29,059 nt of DNA from a virus: IMG/VR virus record IMGVR_UViG_3300024273_000421, positions 1-29,059 of that record, one strand, 5' to 3'. The notes below the pieces were generated by a model that was given only the letters and a program-made list of their open reading frames with translations, ran no database searches and was not told where the DNA came from. Position 1 is the stretch's first letter; every line of letters starts with the position of its first letter. Positions 1 through 7,721 of the stretch are shown in pieces. The position numbers and the translations under genes are program-made.

Positions 1-840
1 TCAAAATACTATAGCAGTGAGATAGATAAATACGCTAATCAAGCCACAAAAGCTTTATTCCCTGATACAATTCAACTTGGTGATATCACCAGGTGGCGAG
101 AATGGGCCCTTGATTGGTCCAGTATTGACTTAGTTACTGGCGGCTTTCCTTGTCAAGCGTGGTCAATGGTAGGTAATCAATTAGGGGATAAAGATAAGCG
201 TGGTATGTTATTCTGGACTATGTTAGACATTATAAAACATGTTAAACAACATAACAGAAAAGCTAATTTTTTAATTGAAAATGTAAGGATGAAAAAAGAG
301 TTTGAAGAATATATTACGATGCATACTGAAAACGCATTAGGTCACGTTCACAAAATATTAATTAATAGCGCGTTAGTTTCTGCTCAGAATCGTAATAGAT
401 ATTATTGGACGAGCTTTGAAGTTGAACAACCAGAAGATAAGGACCTATTATTACAGCATATAGTTGAAAGCAAGGTTTCCAGTAAATTTACATTATCAAA
501 TAAAATGATGAATGGTTTTTATAATAAAAAAGGTGATTTTGGGAAGCGTTTCAAGCCATTAATTGTTGGGGAAACAGCAAAAGCGAATACGCTAACCGCT
601 CGTTACTTTAAAATGGCTATAACAGATAATTATATTAAAATAAGTACTACACTATCAAATGGCTATGGGATTAACGTTAGAAAACTAACACCACGCGAAT
701 GCTTCAGGCTTCAAACAGTACCAGAACAACATATAGACACACTACTAAACTCAGGTATTAGTAATACACAATTATATAAAATGTGTGGTAATGCCTGGAC
801 ACACGCCGTAATAACTCACATATTAAAGGGGATTAAATAA
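1..840 (+). CDS. DNA (cytosine-5) methyltransferase, 5' end cut by window
   Basis: The protein transfers a methyl group from S-adenosylmethionine to C5 of cytosine in DNA. The reading frame is open from base 1, so the true start and motif I lie to the left; 279 residues are visible. Motifs run in canonical order: GDI (motif III), GGFPCQ with the catalytic Cys at visible residue 51 (motif IV), ENV (VI), SAQNRNRYYW (VIII), KLTPRECFRLQ (IX) and a C-terminal MCGNAW (X). The stretch between motifs VIII and IX, which carries the target-recognition domain, is short, and the recognised sequence cannot be read from it. An internal ATG at 166 lies after the catalytic motif and is not a plausible start. 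In a lytic phage the usual inferred role is protection from host restriction, though modification of host DNA is possible. Its stop overlaps the next gene's start (TAATG). Confidence 0.93.
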   Translation, partial: SKYYSSEIDKYANQATKALFPDTIQLGDITRWREWALDWSSIDLVTGGFPCQAWSMVGNQLGDKDKRGMLFWTMLDIIKHVKQHNRKANFLIENVRMKKEFEEYITMHTENALGHVHKILINSALVSAQNRNRYYWTSFEVEQPEDKDLLLQHIVESKVSSKFTLSNKMMNGFYNKKGDFGKRFKPLIVGETAKANTLTARYFKMAITDNYIKISTTLSNGYGINVRKLTPRECFRLQTVPEQHIDTLLNSGISNTQLYKMCGNAWTHAVITHILKGIK

Positions 841-1085
841 TGACTATAGAAAACCAAATTTCAGTACACTGTGATGAACCAGAACAGCTAAGTGCTAGTG
901 AGTTGCTGAGTATACTTGTTAAAGGCATAGAAGTATTAATAAATAATGAGTATTACGCACTTGACGAGATAACAGACATGCTTGTTGGTACAGAAATCAG
1001 GTTAGCTGCTGAGGAATCATTAACAGATAATAAAAACGCTATTAGTGAACTTTATATCAAGCAAATAAACGAAATGAGGGGATAA
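840..1085 (+). CDS. hypothetical protein, 81 aa
   Basis: I do not recognise this protein. Its ATG overlaps the last base of the methyltransferase stop codon, so translation is probably coupled. It is acidic and looks mostly helical, with no Cys pairs, membrane segment or signal peptide. It is the first of a run of small genes between the methyltransferase and the RNA polymerase, the position where T7-like phages keep early accessory and host-takeover genes. That role is inferred from position only. Confidence 0.7.
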   Translation: MTIENQISVHCDEPEQLSASELLSILVKGIEVLINNEYYALDEITDMLVGTEIRLAAEESLTDNKNAISELYIKQINEMRG

Positions 1086-1091
1086 AAAACA

Positions 1092-1265
1092 ATGAAAAAC
1101 ACAGAATTATGGGTAGATAGTAATGATATCAATTACATATTAAATACATATGACATAAGAGAGCATAAAGACACAATAGAAAACCTCTTACAAGATATAA
1201 GAACGCTAAAAAGTGAGGTCGCTGTGCTTATCAAGGGTATAGAAGACACTAAAGGTAATACATAA
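1092..1265 (+). CDS. hypothetical protein, 57 aa
   Basis: This short ORF starts at ATG 1092, six bases after the preceding stop, and ends in TAA, whose last A is the first base of the next gene's ATG at 1265. It exactly fills the gap between its neighbours, which supports it as a real gene despite its size. The C-terminal two thirds are rich in Leu, Ile, Lys and Glu at helix-like spacing and could form a short coiled coil. A purine-rich GAGGGG lies at about 1075-1081, inside the end of the upstream gene. Function is unknown. Confidence 0.6.
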   Translation: MKNTELWVDSNDINYILNTYDIREHKDTIENLLQDIRTLKSEVAVLIKGIEDTKGNT

Positions 1266-1801
1266 TGAAAATTAAAGCAGGTGATAAAGTCAAACTAACA
1301 TACGCTAAAATGCTTAGTGGTTTAAATAGAGATACAGTATACACGGTAGCTAAAACAGAAAGAAGCTTCGTATATCTAGATATTTTAGACACAGAACGTG
1401 GTTGTTGGTATGAGTCAGACTTTGAAAAAGTAGAGGATAACAAACATGTACACCACGAGTTAATAATTCAACATGCTAACGACTGTACTCTTAAGATAGA
1501 GGTTAAAAACTCTGTTGGTAGATGGGTTGTAATAAGATATCCTCTCTGGGTAAATACCAAAGAGTACCGCATCAAACCTAAGCCTGAGCGTCAGCCATTC
1601 AATCTTGAAGAAGCTTTAGCAGGAAAGCGAGTTGTTACTCACGAGGGTTATGAAGTCACTCAGCTGGTACAGTTTAAAACACTTAGCTACCCTGATAATA
1701 TCTACGGTGTTGTTAAAAGTGTTGTTGGATGTTGGAATGAAGATGGATCTTATAACACTAAGTCTAGAGTTAAAAGTTTATACATGCAGGAGTTAAGCTA
1801 A
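1265..1801 (+). CDS. hypothetical phage protein, apparently three small modules, 178 aa
   Basis: The ATG overlaps the upstream TAA (TAATG). Three parts can be seen. Residues 1-57 begin AGDKVKL and look like a small beta-barrel or SH3-like fold. The middle has a W...P.W...EYRIKPKP pattern (PLWVNTKEYRIKPKPERQ), which I know from many phage proteins of unknown function. The C-terminal part, from PFNLEEALAGKRVVTHEGYE to GVVKSVVGCWNEDGSY, matches another widespread unnamed phage module (PFxLEEAxAGxxVxTRDG type). Such modules occur in different combinations across phages and no activity is established for them. No catalytic residues stand out. Probably early-expressed. Confidence 0.75.
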   Translation: MKIKAGDKVKLTYAKMLSGLNRDTVYTVAKTERSFVYLDILDTERGCWYESDFEKVEDNKHVHHELIIQHANDCTLKIEVKNSVGRWVVIRYPLWVNTKEYRIKPKPERQPFNLEEALAGKRVVTHEGYEVTQLVQFKTLSYPDNIYGVVKSVVGCWNEDGSYNTKSRVKSLYMQELS

Positions 1802-1890
1802 TGAACATATATATTAATTTACTCTACAACAATAAAGCATAGTAAATGTGTACACAGTTGTAATACAGTAAACAACCAAGGAAATACATA

Positions 1891-2319
1891 ATGAACAAAC
1901 ATATACTATTCGTGATGAGAAGCTTGGATAATCCTGAGTTATTCACACAAGAAGAGAAAACAGGTAACAGCCAAGCCGCCTTTGCTGCCGATACTGCTTG
2001 CGCTATTTATGATAATGCTACTGCTGCTGCTTGGTATGCTGCGGTTGGTGTTAATGCGGAGTTGTGGGTTAATGCGTTTTTTAGAAGAACAAGTGAAGAT
2101 AGGCAAGAGTATATTGATGAAGTTGAAATGCTTAAGAAAACCAAAGCACCTTGGCACACACTAGCAGGAGAAACACCTGCCAAAGGTGAACGCCTGGAGA
2201 TGACACAAGACAACTTCTATCGTGTAATAGCTATGAATGATGAATTGATACATCAACAGAAAGCTGAGATAGCTAAACTTAAGCAAACAGTGAATAAGTT
2301 ACAAATGAAAGGCGAGTAA
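1891..2319 (+). CDS. hypothetical protein with Ala/Tyr-rich segment, 142 aa
   Basis: The gene is preceded by AAGGAAATACATA, a plausible ribosome site. Residues about 29-65 are strongly biased to Ala, Tyr, Asp and Asn (FAADTACAIYDNATAAAWYA), followed by WVNAFFRRTSEDRQEYIDEV. I have seen similar Ala/Tyr-rich segments followed by a W-N-x-x-F motif and a Ser/Glu/Arg-rich helix in unnamed phage proteins, but know no function. The C-terminal 40 residues look helical and possibly coiled-coil. An 89-bp spacer upstream (1802-1890) is AT-rich and holds only a 13-codon ORF that I do not call. Confidence 0.75.
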   Translation: MNKHILFVMRSLDNPELFTQEEKTGNSQAAFAADTACAIYDNATAAAWYAAVGVNAELWVNAFFRRTSEDRQEYIDEVEMLKKTKAPWHTLAGETPAKGERLEMTQDNFYRVIAMNDELIHQQKAEIAKLKQTVNKLQMKGE

Positions 2320-2321
2320 TA

Positions 2322-2471
2322 ATGATAGAAGCAAACACAATAATGTGCTTTAATACAACATACGTCATTGCAGTTTTAGAAGTATCCTTAATTTGTATTG
2401 GTGGTTTTGTAGGATACATAGTAGGTTTAAAAGACGGACATAATAACAACAAAAGAGGATTAAAAACATGA
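2322..2471 (+). CDS. small single-pass membrane protein, 49 aa
   Basis: ATG 2322 follows the upstream stop by two bases, with GGCGAG as a weak ribosome site. The 49-residue product has one clear hydrophobic stretch at about residues 14-36 (TYVIAVLEVSLICIGGFVGY), then a basic tail (KDGHNNNKRGLKT). The positive tail suggests a cytoplasmic C-terminus. Its stop overlaps the next start as ATGA at 2468-2471, which supports the ORF. The function is unknown. It could be a membrane-acting early protein, but nothing in the sequence marks it as a holin. Confidence 0.6.
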   Translation: MIEANTIMCFNTTYVIAVLEVSLICIGGFVGYIVGLKDGHNNNKRGLKT

Positions 2472-2659
2472 GCTATAACGAATTTTTACTATCACATATA
2501 CTTAGAAACAATGAAGAGTATAAAGCACTACCTTATTTAGAGCTATACGAGGAGACCAGAGCGTTGTATGAGCTATTCGACTATGATAGTGATAACTACT
2601 ATAGTAAGACGATTCCAGAGTGCCTACAGGACTTCGTAGACGCTCTAGACAATCCTTAA
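2468..2659 (+). CDS. hypothetical acidic protein, 63 aa
   Basis: It starts within the ATGA overlap with the membrane protein and has AAAGAGGA just upstream. The product is acidic and Tyr-rich (LYEETRALYELFDYDSDNYY), with no Cys or membrane segment. It is the last gene before the putative phage promoter at 2676, so it probably closes the early transcription unit read by host RNA polymerase. Small acidic early proteins in T7-like phages often bind host enzymes; whether this one does is unknown. Confidence 0.65.
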   Translation: MSYNEFLLSHILRNNEEYKALPYLELYEETRALYELFDYDSDNYYSKTIPECLQDFVDALDNP

Positions 2660-2675
2660 AACATAGGTATTAATT

Positions 2676-2692
2676 TTAAGGTGTCGGTATAG
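2676..2692 (+). promoter_or_regulatory. putative phage RNA polymerase promoter, copy 1 (upstream of RNAP)
   Basis: The sequence TTAAGGTGTCGGTATAG is repeated, with one Y position, at 5422 and 15702. All three copies are on the + strand in intergenic DNA at the head of a gene block. The 3' end TATAG is the same as the -4 to +1 bases of T7-family promoters, so transcription would start at or near G2692. Its place 73 bp before the RNA polymerase gene implies autogenous expression. The promoter function is inferred. Confidence 0.8.
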
Positions 2693-2721
2693 CTGCAAAC
2701 CAAAAGAAAAACTACAGTTAC

Positions 2722-2747
2722 ATAGTACTATAGTATACTTAAGTATA
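2722..2747 (+). promoter_or_regulatory. overlapping palindromes before RNAP ribosome site, including copy 1 of a 14-bp repeat
   Basis: Three perfect palindromes overlap here: TAGTACTA (2723-2730), TACTATAGTA (2726-2735) and TATACTTAAGTATA (2734-2747). The 14-mer ATAGTACTATAGTA (2722-2735) recurs exactly at 5319-5332, just after the RNAP stop codon. The element ends four bases before the GGAGG ribosome site at 2751-2755. It could be a protein-binding operator, an mRNA processing site, or an mRNA hairpin that limits RNAP translation. The sequence alone does not decide. Confidence 0.5.
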
Positions 2748-2764
2748 ACGGGAGGGATATAATA

Positions 2765-5317
2765 ATGATTAATATTGATAATGATAATGATAATAAACTT
2801 ATACTAGAACAGATAGCTATTGAAGATAAGTTCATGGAGGATGCCACAACTAAGTATGAGAACAGTATCTCTCGTATGGCCTCTGCAGGACTCTTCAGTA
2901 ACACTTCAGAGGGTTCTATACTACAAAAGATGACTGTAGAAGCTGTAGCAGATCAAATGAGGGAGTATTTCAATGCGAAGCTACGGGGGCACAGTGCAAC
3001 ATACCGTAATTTCCTTAGGGATTCCTTCCAGGGCAGAGAGGAGGTATTATCATTTATAATTATCCAACATTTACTTAATGCGGTAGCAACTAGGACACCT
3101 AAGTTAACCGCATTAAGCATATCAGTTACTAATGATGTATTAAATCTAATAACAGTAGAACAATTTAAAGAAAATCAACCTAAGTTTTATGCTTATTTAG
3201 AGTATGAGTATAAGAGCCGTGGTATAGGGTATATTAATTCAAGAAAGAAGAAGCTGGCTAAGATAGATAAGGCCACTGAGGGCACTCCAGAGACACGAGA
3301 GGCCACTTTTAAGGTTAACCTAGGTACACGCCTCATTGATGTAGTTTTAAAGTCAGGATGTAATCTGTTTGAGACCAGAACAGTCCACTTAGGTAAGAAA
3401 AGACAGAATACCTTAGTCATAACAGAGGATGCTATGAAAATCATAGGTAAAGTTAAGGATAGGAACATACTCTTTAGCGTTACTTATAAACCTTTAGTAG
3501 CACCACCGATACCATGGGATAATATATATGGCAATGGTGGTTACTACACACCTAATTCATTACAATTTATTAGAAATAATAAAGCTAGTAAACATATTAG
3601 TAGTAGTATGCCTGAGGTAGACTTAACTAGAATATATTCAGTTATTAATCATATTCAAGATACAAAGTGGAAGATTAATAATTATATACTGGAGGTAGTA
3701 GAACAGATTATAGGAGACACTATGGTCGATCCTACGACACCTCAGGGCAATCCTAAGTACTATGGCAACATTCCCTACATGGATAGTCTAGATGTGTACG
3801 AGATGATACCTAGGGAGCGCTACGGGGCCCTTGATGAACGTGGTATGCACATAGATAAAGACGCTTACAAAAGATGGTTTAAAGATAAAGAGGTACAACT
3901 TAAAAAACTGGAAGCTATACGCAGCAAGCGTATCATGTTTTTACTAGCATACAACTTAGCTAATGAGTATAGAAAACGGGACACTATGTATTTCACATAT
4001 AATACTGATTTCCGTGGACGTTTATATCCGATACAACAGATACTTAATCCACAGTCCACTGGTGCTGTCAAGGCATTCCTGGAGTTCTCAGACGCTACTT
4101 TGTTAACTGAGGAAGGACTTTACTGGTTAAAAGTTCACACAGCTAATAACTATGGTCTAGACAAAGCCTCTTATGATGATCGTGTTAAATGGGTAGATGA
4201 TAATATAAATGAGATAGTACGTATTGCGAAGGACCCTATGGGAACTATAGAAATCTGGAACGATGCCGATGAACCTCTAATGTACTTAGCCGCTTGTAAG
4301 GCTCTATTAGACCACTCAGAGGGTCTTCCTGTTAGACTACCCGTTTCCTTAGATGCAACCTGTAGTGGCTTACAGTTGTACTCAGGGCTCCTTAAGGACA
4401 AACAGGGGGCACAAGCAGTCAATGTAGTAGACCGTACAGATAAAGGGTCCACTGTTAAGCCTGCTGATGTATATACCGATGTTGCTATTCAAGTTGAGAA
4501 GTACTTAGAACAAGGTGAGTATCCTACGCAGTTATCATTTACTACTCGTGATGGGGAACGTAAGGTGACTAGTACAATTAAGGAGGCTAATGATTTACAG
4601 GGTAATGTGACACGTAAGCTAACTAAACGTAATGTTATGACAGTTCCTTACAGCGTTACTAAACGTGGTATGTACGACCAAGTACGTGACTTACTAGATG
4701 AGATGGAAGACAACGACAACGTGTTCTGGAGAGGTGACAAATGGATTGTAGCTAAGTTACTAGTTGAGTTAAATAGTAAGGCTATTAATCATGTAGTCGA
4801 GGGTGCTAGTGTAGGACAAACCTTTATAAAGGATGTGATACATACTTACTACGAGGAACAGAATGAGAAACCTTTAGTATGGAAAACACCGCACTTCAAT
4901 TTTCCAGTAGTTCAATGGAAAGTTAAGAATATAGAGAAGAAAATTAAGACTTGTTTAGGACAGTTAGCATTACGCTCTCCTACTACTAAAATTAATAAAC
5001 AACAGATGTATAATGGTATAGCACCTAATCTAGTACACAGCCTGGATGCTACTCTAATGTACCTAGCGGTTGAAAAGGTACGTGACCAAGGGGGTAACTC
5101 ATTTATGCTAATACACGACTCCTTTGGTGTACCACCTAATGATGTACCTAAGTTGAACGTGGCAGTACGTGAGGCATTCGTTGAATTATTTGAGGGTGAA
5201 CCACTAAAAGATTGGGTAGCTCAAGTTGAACCTACTCGTGTTGCAGATGTAGATAGTATTATGATGAATACATTAGACATCCAAGATGTACTAAAGAGTA
5301 CTTATATATTTAGTTAA
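2765..5317 (+). CDS. T7-like single-subunit DNA-directed RNA polymerase, 850 aa
   Basis: The protein transcribes phage genes from phage-specific promoters and corresponds to T7 gp1 (883 aa). Landmarks lie in order and at the expected spacing: FTYNTDFRGRLYPIQ with downstream NPQ; SLDATCSGLQLYSG with catalytic Asp at residue 530 (T7 D537); KRNVMTVPYS with Lys621 and Tyr629 (T7 K631 and Y639); a specificity-loop region before NGIAPNLVHSLDA; and MLIHDSFGVPPND with the second catalytic Asp at 785 (T7 D812). It ends YIFS rather than T7's FAFA. A good GGAGG sits nine bases before the ATG. The N-terminus carries Asp-Asn repeats from a GATAAT hexamer repeat. The likely promoters are the three 17-bp repeats, one of which precedes this gene. 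Confidence 0.98.
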   Translation: MINIDNDNDNKLILEQIAIEDKFMEDATTKYENSISRMASAGLFSNTSEGSILQKMTVEAVADQMREYFNAKLRGHSATYRNFLRDSFQGREEVLSFIIIQHLLNAVATRTPKLTALSISVTNDVLNLITVEQFKENQPKFYAYLEYEYKSRGIGYINSRKKKLAKIDKATEGTPETREATFKVNLGTRLIDVVLKSGCNLFETRTVHLGKKRQNTLVITEDAMKIIGKVKDRNILFSVTYKPLVAPPIPWDNIYGNGGYYTPNSLQFIRNNKASKHISSSMPEVDLTRIYSVINHIQDTKWKINNYILEVVEQIIGDTMVDPTTPQGNPKYYGNIPYMDSLDVYEMIPRERYGALDERGMHIDKDAYKRWFKDKEVQLKKLEAIRSKRIMFLLAYNLANEYRKRDTMYFTYNTDFRGRLYPIQQILNPQSTGAVKAFLEFSDATLLTEEGLYWLKVHTANNYGLDKASYDDRVKWVDDNINEIVRIAKDPMGTIEIWNDADEPLMYLAACKALLDHSEGLPVRLPVSLDATCSGLQLYSGLLKDKQGAQAVNVVDRTDKGSTVKPADVYTDVAIQVEKYLEQGEYPTQLSFTTRDGERKVTSTIKEANDLQGNVTRKLTKRNVMTVPYSVTKRGMYDQVRDLLDEMEDNDNVFWRGDKWIVAKLLVELNSKAINHVVEGASVGQTFIKDVIHTYYEEQNEKPLVWKTPHFNFPVVQWKVKNIEKKIKTCLGQLALRSPTTKINKQQMYNGIAPNLVHSLDATLMYLAVEKVRDQGGNSFMLIHDSFGVPPNDVPKLNVAVREAFVELFEGEPLKDWVAQVEPTRVADVDSIMMNTLDIQDVLKSTYIFS

Positions 5318-5318
5318 T

Positions 5319-5332
5319 ATAGTACTATAGTA
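5319..5332 (+). repeat. second copy of 14-bp palindrome-containing repeat, after RNAP
   Basis: ATAGTACTATAGTA is identical to 2722-2735. It begins two bases after the RNAP stop codon and ends five bases before the terminator stem. The two copies exactly bracket the RNAP gene. Possible roles are paired processing sites, binding sites for one factor, or the trace of cassette insertion. Confidence 0.6.
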
Positions 5333-5337
5333 AAGCT

Positions 5338-5361
5338 AAGGCTCCTTCGGGGGCCTTTTTT
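5338..5361 (+). terminator. intrinsic terminator after RNAP gene
   Basis: An 8-bp stem (5338-5345 with 5350-5357, one T-G wobble) closes a TTCG tetraloop with a C-G closing pair and runs into six Ts (5356-5361). This is a textbook rho-independent terminator. It probably ends transcription of the early region by host polymerase and/or reduces read-through from the RNAP unit into the replication unit, which has its own promoter 65 bases further on. Confidence 0.9.
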
Positions 5362-5421
5362 GTGCCTATAATAAGGGGGTATTAAAGCACGTTTTCCTTA
5401 TATAAATCAGCACTTTAACGT

Positions 5422-5438
5422 TTAAGGTGTCGGTACAG
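5422..5438 (+). promoter_or_regulatory. putative phage RNA polymerase promoter, copy 2 (upstream of SSB)
   Basis: TTAAGGTGTCGGTACAG matches copies 1 and 3 except for C in place of T in the TATAG end. It lies 40 bp before the SSB gene and after a terminator, so it should drive the replication and nucleotide block. The one-base change falls in the initiation (melting) region and might make this promoter weaker. That is inference. Confidence 0.8.
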
Positions 5439-5478
5439 CAGAAAAAACATTTTTTATAATTAATGAGAGAGAATCAAG

Positions 5479-6096
5479 ATGGCTAAGAAAGTTATTAATA
5501 AGACGAAAGGCAAGGCAGTAGTATCACCTGCAGGTTCAGCACTATGGACTAAGGTTATTACACCAGATACACAATTTGATCGTAATGGGAGTTATGAGAC
5601 AAGTTTAGTATTAGACCCTGCTGACGAGAAGACATCTATATTCTTAAATAGTTTAGAGGCATTAAGTGCACAAGCTGTTAAAGAAGTTAAAGAGAATTTA
5701 GGTGATAAAGGCGATACATTAAAAGTATTCCCTATTACTAAGGATGAACTCACTAAAGATGGTGAGCCCACAGGTAATATAGTCATCAAAGCTAAGTTAA
5801 AGGCTAAGGATTATGAGTTTAAGGACCAGAAAGTAGATGTATATGACGTTAGAGGCCGTAAGGAAGACAACTGGAGTACTGATATTGGTAATGGTTCAAC
5901 TATTAAGATTGGCGCATTCGCTTTTCCATACTACATGGCAAAAGATAATATCGTAGGTATTAGTTTAAAACTTAATAAGATTCAGGTTATTGAACTAGTT
6001 GAGTATGAAAATGATGGTGGCTTCGGTGATGAGTCTGGAGAAGCAGGTTTTGGTGATACGACTGAAACATTTAAAGATAATAACGCAGACTTTTAA
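5479..6096 (+). CDS. single-stranded DNA-binding protein, T7 gp2.5-like, 205 aa
   Basis: It binds single-stranded DNA during replication and recombination. The length is close to T7 gp2.5 (232 aa). The N-terminal core begins with a basic segment (AKKVINKTKGKAVV) and has the beta-rich pattern of an OB fold. The C-terminal 35 residues are acidic and end in Asp-Phe. In T7 gp2.5 the acidic tail with terminal Phe contacts the DNA polymerase and helicase, and the primase-helicase here has a similar tail. It is the first gene after promoter copy 2, with GAGAGAGAA as ribosome site. The fold assignment rests on composition, tail and position more than on a unique motif. Confidence 0.88.
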   Translation: MAKKVINKTKGKAVVSPAGSALWTKVITPDTQFDRNGSYETSLVLDPADEKTSIFLNSLEALSAQAVKEVKENLGDKGDTLKVFPITKDELTKDGEPTGNIVIKAKLKAKDYEFKDQKVDVYDVRGRKEDNWSTDIGNGSTIKIGAFAFPYYMAKDNIVGISLKLNKIQVIELVEYENDGGFGDESGEAGFGDTTETFKDNNADF

Positions 6097-6110
6097 CTAG
6101 GGGAAATCGC

Positions 6111-7721
6111 ATGAGTGATGAAGGTACATATATTAAGAAGGTAAGCTGTGATGACTGTGGTTCATCTGATGCTAAGGCCCTCTATACTGGTGGTAACACC
6201 CATTGTTTCTCATGCGGCCATACTACATTTGCAGATTCCGAGGGAACTGGGGATATTGCTGGAGGCACTAAGATGAGCAGAGATTTATATAGAGGTGAGT
6301 ATAAAGCTCTTAATAAGCGTAATATCTCAGAGGCTACTTGTCGTAAGTATAATTATCAAGTAGGCGAGGATGCTAATGGCACACCTCTTCAACTAGCTAA
6401 CTATTGTGACTCAAGTAAGAAGATGGTAGGTCAGAAAATTAGAAAGCCTAATAAGGAGTTCTCATTTAAAGGGGACTCTAAGGTTACTCTATATGGGCAA
6501 CATTTGTTTGCTGCAGGAGGGCGTAAGGTCATCATTACTGAGGGTGAAATTGATGCCTTATCAATAGCTGAGGCTTTTAACTGTAAATGGCCCGTAGTAA
6601 GTCTTATAAATGGGGCTAACGCAGCGAAAAAAAACATCAAGGCTAACTTAGAGTGGATACTTTCGTTTAAGGAAGTAGTGCTTTGGTTCGATGATGATGA
6701 GGCAGGCCGTATAGCCACAGAATCAGTAGCTGAACTCTTTAAACCGGGGCAGCTTAAATCGGTTGTTAGTACTGGTTACAAGGACGCTAACGAGCTCCTA
6801 GTTGCTAAAGGTACACATGCTGTTGTATCCGCTACGTACAATGCGGAGTCAATAAGAATTGATGGTGTTGTTAATGGCAAGGACATATGGGAACTCCTAA
6901 GTAAGGAGGAAGTATTTGAAACCTACAGCTACCCTTTTCCTGCATTAGAGGATAAATTCAAGGGCATCCGCAAGGGTGAACTAGTAACTTTTACAGCAGG
7001 CTCAGGCGTAGGTAAGAGTACAATAGTAAAAGAGATTGCATACCATTTACTGATGAAAGAAAAACTTAAGATAGGTTATGTAGCTCTGGAAGAGAATGTT
7101 AAGAGGTCGGCCCTAGGTTTCATGGGTATGTACCTAGATAAACCTCTATTCTTTGAGTATGACAAAATTAGTATTGAGGATAAGAAGGAAGCATGGGAAG
7201 CTACCATGGGTGATGGGAGATTATTCTTCTATGACCACTTCGGTTCCCTTGATAGTGACAACCTAATGACTAAGTTACGCTTACTGATAACACAGGAAGG
7301 TGTTGACTTTATAGTATTAGACCATGTGTCTATTGTTGTTAGTGGTGGAGAAGAGCAGGACGAGAGAAAGGCAATTGATAAACTGATGACTAATTTACGT
7401 AGTCTAGCTGAGGAAACTCAGGCAGGTATCATAATAATTTCACACTTAAGGCGCCCTCAGGGTGACTCAGGCTTTGAAGATGGCAAGCAGATTACATTAG
7501 GTCATTTACGTGGCTCAGGTGCTATCGCTCAGTTATCTGATGCGGTCATAGGTGTCGAGAGAAACATGCAGGACTCAGAGTTTGGTAACCACGTAAACTT
7601 AAGAGTACTTAAAAATCGCTTTGTTGGGGATGTTGGATTAGCTGATACATTAGCTTTCAATAAAGAAACAGGCCGTATGAACGTAGTCGATGAAGACTTT
7701 GCACTGGAGGGGGAATTTTAG
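6111..7721 (+). CDS. bifunctional DNA primase-helicase, T7 gp4-like, 536 aa
   Basis: It unwinds DNA at the fork and makes RNA primers. The N-terminal zinc-binding domain has CDDCG and CFSCG pairs. The TOPRIM primase domain shows VIITEGEIDALS (Glu144, Asp148) and VLWFDDDEAG. The RecA-like hexameric helicase domain has Walker A GSGVGKST at 297-304 (Lys302), YVALEEN, VDFIVLDHVS as Walker B, and IIIISHLRRP. The acidic C-terminus ends in Phe (DEDFALEGEF), as in T7 gp4, where the terminal Phe docks on gp5. T7 gp4A has 566 residues. The stop codon is immediately followed by the polymerase ATG. I see no strong internal start for a primase-less short form. Confidence 0.97.
   Translation: MSDEGTYIKKVSCDDCGSSDAKALYTGGNTHCFSCGHTTFADSEGTGDIAGGTKMSRDLYRGEYKALNKRNISEATCRKYNYQVGEDANGTPLQLANYCDSSKKMVGQKIRKPNKEFSFKGDSKVTLYGQHLFAAGGRKVIITEGEIDALSIAEAFNCKWPVVSLINGANAAKKNIKANLEWILSFKEVVLWFDDDEAGRIATESVAELFKPGQLKSVVSTGYKDANELLVAKGTHAVVSATYNAESIRIDGVVNGKDIWELLSKEEVFETYSYPFPALEDKFKGIRKGELVTFTAGSGVGKSTIVKEIAYHLLMKEKLKIGYVALEENVKRSALGFMGMYLDKPLFFEYDKISIEDKKEAWEATMGDGRLFFYDHFGSLDSDNLMTKLRLLITQEGVDFIVLDHVSIVVSGGEEQDERKAIDKLMTNLRSLAEETQAGIIIISHLRRPQGDSGFEDGKQITLGHLRGSGAIAQLSDAVIGVERNMQDSEFGNHVNLRVLKNRFVGDVGLADTLAFNKETGRMNVVDEDFALEGEF

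Noticed and set aside
1801-1842. 13-codon ORF starting in a TAATG overlap
   Set aside because: It is too short to support, and the following spacer shows nothing else.
7551-7558. GGTGTCGA resembling the promoter core
   Set aside because: Only about eight bases match, inside the helicase gene, and the TATAG end is missing.
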